NCBI RefSeq assembly: GCF_001685395.1
Contig: NZ_CP014167.1
Location: forward strand, 1,183,501 to 1,247,500
Direction: 5' to 3'
Source: Paenibacillus yonginensis
GTDB taxonomy: Bacteria > Bacillota > Bacilli > Paenibacillales > Paenibacillaceae
Length of the DNA: 64,000 nt
Position numbers and translations under genes: made by a program. This document shows, in pieces, positions 61,713 to 64,000 of this stretch (positions are counted from its first letter, which is position 1; the number at the start of each line of letters is the position of its first letter). A model generated the notes under the pieces. That model was not told where the DNA came from and ran no database searches. It saw only the letters and a list, made by a program, of their open reading frames with translations.

Positions 61713-62429
61713 ATGACAGAGCAGCTATACGTTGGCAGTGTATTCGCTGCAGGTTTGTTATCTTTTTTCTCGCCCTGCATATTGCCTCTGCTTCCGGTCT
61801 ATCTGGCTTACCTGGGCAGCTCGGGGACGGAAGGCGCCAGCCATAACGGTGCAAAGCCAGGAGCTTCCAGCTTTTCTCCTTTGCTGGCCCTTAGAACCTT
61901 GGTGTTTATTCTCGGGTTGTCCACCGTTTTTGTGCTGCTCGGGTTTGGAGCCGGGGCGCTTGGCAGCGTACTGAACAGCTCCGTTTTCATTACGGTCTGC
62001 GGCATCGTAGTCATTCTCTTTGGTTTTTATCAAACCGGTGTGGTCCAACTTCCTTTTCTGGAGCGGGAGAAAAAAATCCAGGCCGATTTGCAAAAGACGC
62101 GCGGATGGGCGGGAGCCTACATGCTAGGCTTTACGTTCAGCTTTGGCTGGACGCCTTGCATCGGGCCGGTACTGGCTGCGGTGATCAGCTTGTCCGCCAG
62201 CGGAGGGTCCTGGCTGCCCGGAGTAACCTATATGGGGATTTATGCCTTGGGTCTGGCCGTTCCTTTCCTGATCCTGTCGTTGTTCTCCAGTCTGCTGCTG
62301 ACCCGGATACGCGCGGTTTATAAGCATATGAACAAACTGAAGATCCTGTCCGGGGTTGTTTTGATGATTATGGGACTGCTGCTGGTAACGAACAAGCTGA
62401 ATGCGATTACCGCTTATTTTCAATTTTAG
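61713..62429 (+). CDS. ccdA: Thiol-disulfide interchange membrane protein CcdA
   Basis: The 238-residue protein has six membrane helices with the paired reactive cysteines in FFSPCILPLLP (about residue 23) and FGWTPCIGPVLA (about 149), each followed by Pro/Leu as is typical for CcdA/DsbD. It carries electrons from cytoplasmic thioredoxin to extracytoplasmic thioredoxin-like proteins. ATG 61713 has GGGAGG. It is followed after 15 bases by a TlpA-like gene and then msrAB, its likely electron acceptors. The region between the intron and this gene holds nothing recognised. Confidence 0.92.
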   Translation: MTEQLYVGSVFAAGLLSFFSPCILPLLPVYLAYLGSSGTEGASHNGAKPGASSFSPLLALRTLVFILGLSTVFVLLGFGAGALGSVLNSSVFITVCGIVVILFGFYQTGVVQLPFLEREKKIQADLQKTRGWAGAYMLGFTFSFGWTPCIGPVLAAVISLSASGGSWLPGVTYMGIYALGLAVPFLILSLFSSLLLTRIRAVYKHMNKLKILSGVVLMIMGLLLVTNKLNAITAYFQF

Positions 62430-62444
62430 AAGGAGTGAAGACAG

Positions 62445-63020
62445 ATGAACGGCAAACGGAAGAGATGGATATGGGGAGCGGCGGCAGCGGCGGCATTAAT
62501 CCTTGTGGCCCTGGGCAGCCAGAGCTTGGGTAAGCCGGGAGGAATCTCCCTGAACCGGTCGGTGAGCGCTGCGGAGACGAGCGGCCAAACGGTGAATCAA
62601 GGACGGCCCGCCCCCAATTTTAATCTAAAGGATACAAAAGGCAACGCCGTGTCTCTGGCCGATTTTAAGGGCGAGAAGGTTTATGTGAAATTCTGGGCCT
62701 CCTGGTGTCCGATCTGCCTGGCCGGTTTGGATGAAATCAACCAGCTGTCGGGCCAGCAGCATGATTACAAAGTGCTGACCATCGTCAGTCCCGGCTATAA
62801 CGGGGAGCAGTCTGAAGCCGATTTTGTCAGCTGGTTCTCCAAACGGGGATACGACAACATGGAGGTGCTGCTGGACGAAGGCGGCTCTTTAGCCAAACAA
62901 TTTGGCGTCCGCGGTTATCCAACTTCCTTTTACATCGGTTCAGACGGCGTGCTTGCTAAAAGTGTTCCGGGACATAACCCGAACGACCTGATTGCCCAAA
63001 CGATTGATTCCATTCACTAA
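62445..63020 (+). CDS. TlpA/ResA-like membrane-anchored thioredoxin
   Basis: The 191-residue protein has an N-terminal signal anchor (about 8-25) and a thioredoxin fold (about 60-190) with the active site WASWCPIC (Cys88, Cys91) and the cis-proline in RGYPTSFYI. It acts outside the membrane. Placed between ccdA and msrAB, it probably passes electrons from CcdA to the sulfoxide reductase, as described for the pneumococcal Etrx proteins. ATG 62445 follows AGAAGGAG. Confidence 0.9.
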   Translation: MNGKRKRWIWGAAAAAALILVALGSQSLGKPGGISLNRSVSAAETSGQTVNQGRPAPNFNLKDTKGNAVSLADFKGEKVYVKFWASWCPICLAGLDEINQLSGQQHDYKVLTIVSPGYNGEQSEADFVSWFSKRGYDNMEVLLDEGGSLAKQFGVRGYPTSFYIGSDGVLAKSVPGHNPNDLIAQTIDSIH

Positions 63021-63070
63021 TGGACTGTTAATGGGTCGAGATGAACTATAAATGTTGAAGGAGGATTACG

Positions 63071-64000
63071 ATGAAACGAATGAGGCTGGGTTTTGGTTTG
63101 GCAAGTGCTTTGTTTCTGATCATGGCGATTACGGCTTGTTCCCCTTATAATCAAATTAACGGGGCTGCTGAAAGCGTTGCGGCTGCGGCCGGAAGCGCTT
63201 TTGAAAGCAGTCCCCGGGTGACGACGGTTTCGCTGCCTAACCCGAACAAGGATGTGGACTATTCCCACAGCGAGCTGCGTCAAATCTATTTGGCCGGCGG
63301 CTGCTTCTGGGGAGTGGAGGCTTATATTTCTCGGATTTACGGCGTAAGCGATGCTGTCAATGGTTATGCCAACGGTACGGGGGAGAATCCGACCTATGAG
63401 GATGTGGTGAGAGGGGACCGCGGATTTGCGGAAACTGTCAAAGTCACGTATGACCCGTCCCGTGTATCGCTAAAAATGCTGCTGGAGGATTACTTTAAAG
63501 TTATTGACCCTACCAGCGTGAATAAACAGGGCAACGACCGCGGCGTCAATTACCGCACGGGTGTTTATTATGAAGATCAACAGGATCTGCCGGTTATTCA
63601 AGAGGTTGTTGCTGCTGAGCAAGCCAAATACGACAAGAAGATTGTGACAGAGGTTCTGCCGCTGAGCAATTTCTATATGGCGGAGGAATACCATCAGGAC
63701 TATTTGGAGAAACATCCTGACGGCTACTGTCATATCGACCTCGGAATCCTGAAAGATCAAAAGGTAGAGATCGATCCCGCCAAGTATCCAAGACCAAGCA
63801 ACGAGGAATTGAAGCAAAAGCTGACGAAGGAGCAATATCAGGTAGCGGTGCTGGGAGATACGGAACACGCTTTCTCCAATGCTTATTGGGATAACTACGA
63901 TCCCGGTATTTACGTGGATGTTGTGACCGGGGAGCCGCTGTTCTCCAGTGCCGACAAATACGATTCGGGCTGCGGCTGGCCGAGCTTCACGAAACCGATC
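63071..64000 (+). CDS. msrAB: Lipoprotein methionine sulfoxide reductase MsrAB, cut by window end
   Basis: The frame starts at ATG 63071 (AAGGAGG) and is still open at the window end after 310 codons. A lipoprotein signal (lipobox ITAC, Cys23) is followed by an MsrA domain (Cys78 in [18 protein letters not shown]) from about residue 70 to 230 and the beginning of an MsrB domain (about 255 on; [21 protein letters not shown]). It repairs both sulfoxide stereoisomers in exported proteins. The ccdA-tlpA-msrAB order forms a complete electron-delivery chain. The catalytic Cys of MsrB lies beyond the window. Confidence 0.92.
   Translation, partial: MKRMRLGFGLASALFLIMAITACSPYNQINGAAESVAAAAGSAFESSPRVTTVSLPNPNKDVDYSHSELRQIYLAGGCFWGVEAYISRIYGVSDAVNGYANGTGENPTYEDVVRGDRGFAETVKVTYDPSRVSLKMLLEDYFKVIDPTSVNKQGNDRGVNYRTGVYYEDQQDLPVIQEVVAAEQAKYDKKIVTEVLPLSNFYMAEEYHQDYLEKHPDGYCHIDLGILKDQKVEIDPAKYPRPSNEELKQKLTKEQYQVAVLGDTEHAFSNAYWDNYDPGIYVDVVTGEPLFSSADKYDSGCGWPSFTKPI

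Noticed and set aside
1..64000. CRISPR arrays, tRNA or rRNA genes, prophage genes
   Set aside because: No regularly spaced repeats, no tRNA cloverleaf or rRNA sequence and no phage structural genes were seen.

Overview
The window looks like chromosomal DNA of a Bacillota (Firmicutes) bacterium, most likely Paenibacillus or a close relative. The basis is moderately GC-rich coding sequence with strong AGGAGG-type ribosome sites and frequent GTG/TTG starts, a bacillithiol-disulfide reductase (YpdA), a GlcT/PtsG glucose system, a YukD/EssC/WXG100 type VII secretion locus, an Rtp-like terminator protein and a group IIC intron. No tRNA, rRNA, CRISPR array or prophage was seen. Identification rests on reading protein motifs; no database search was possible.

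Layout. 1-1000: the 5' part of a BmrC/YheI-like multidrug ABC half-transporter (minus strand) behind a short leader ORF whose stop codon lies in the loop of an intrinsic terminator, the layout of ribosome-mediated attenuation. 1.0-9.0 kb: housekeeping and stress genes (HesB-like protein, ABC exporter, DUF441, ypdA, an ArsR/DUF2087 regulator with its own operator, an MFS exporter, small proteins). 9.4-24.0 kb: a glycan-use island made of a secreted GxGYxYP protein, a GntR/LacI-type regulator, a sugar ABC importer without its own ATPase, a GH38 alpha-mannosidase, an unrecognised 738-residue TIM-barrel-like protein and a DUF4965/glutaminase-like protein. Related AT-rich sites lie in the three promoter regions. 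24.2-34.5 kb: a compact type VII secretion locus (YukD-like, FHA-less EssC, a possibly EspG-like protein, two WXG100-type proteins) co-directional with a transmembrane kinase, a vWA protein and a PP2C phosphatase.

34.6-44.3 kb: a MerR/TipAS regulator divergent from a decayed MFS gene, an SDR, gluQRS, hrpB, a stress protein with a SigB-like promoter and a YhgE/Pip protein. 44.3-47.6 kb: glcT, PTS IIA and PTS IICB behind a GlcT-type RNA antiterminator/terminator. 47.7-59.6 kb: two two-component systems, an Rtp homologue, azoreductase, MgtC, a DODA dioxygenase, an ECF sigma factor, MOSC, HD-GYP, aldo/keto reductase, a GNAT gene behind a folded leader, and an SDR. 59.6-61.5 kb: a complete group IIC intron with its reverse transcriptase, sitting directly in a terminator. 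61.7-64 kb: ccdA, a TlpA-like thioredoxin and a lipoprotein MsrAB (cut by the window end), an extracytoplasmic methionine-sulfoxide repair chain.

The most interesting region is the type VII locus. It lacks recognisable EssA, EssB and EsaA, its ATPase has the FHA-less form typical of actinobacterial EccC, and it carries its own phospho-signalling triad. The kinase has the topology of EssB (kinase fold, one membrane helix, external tail) but keeps catalytic residues, so it may replace EssB.
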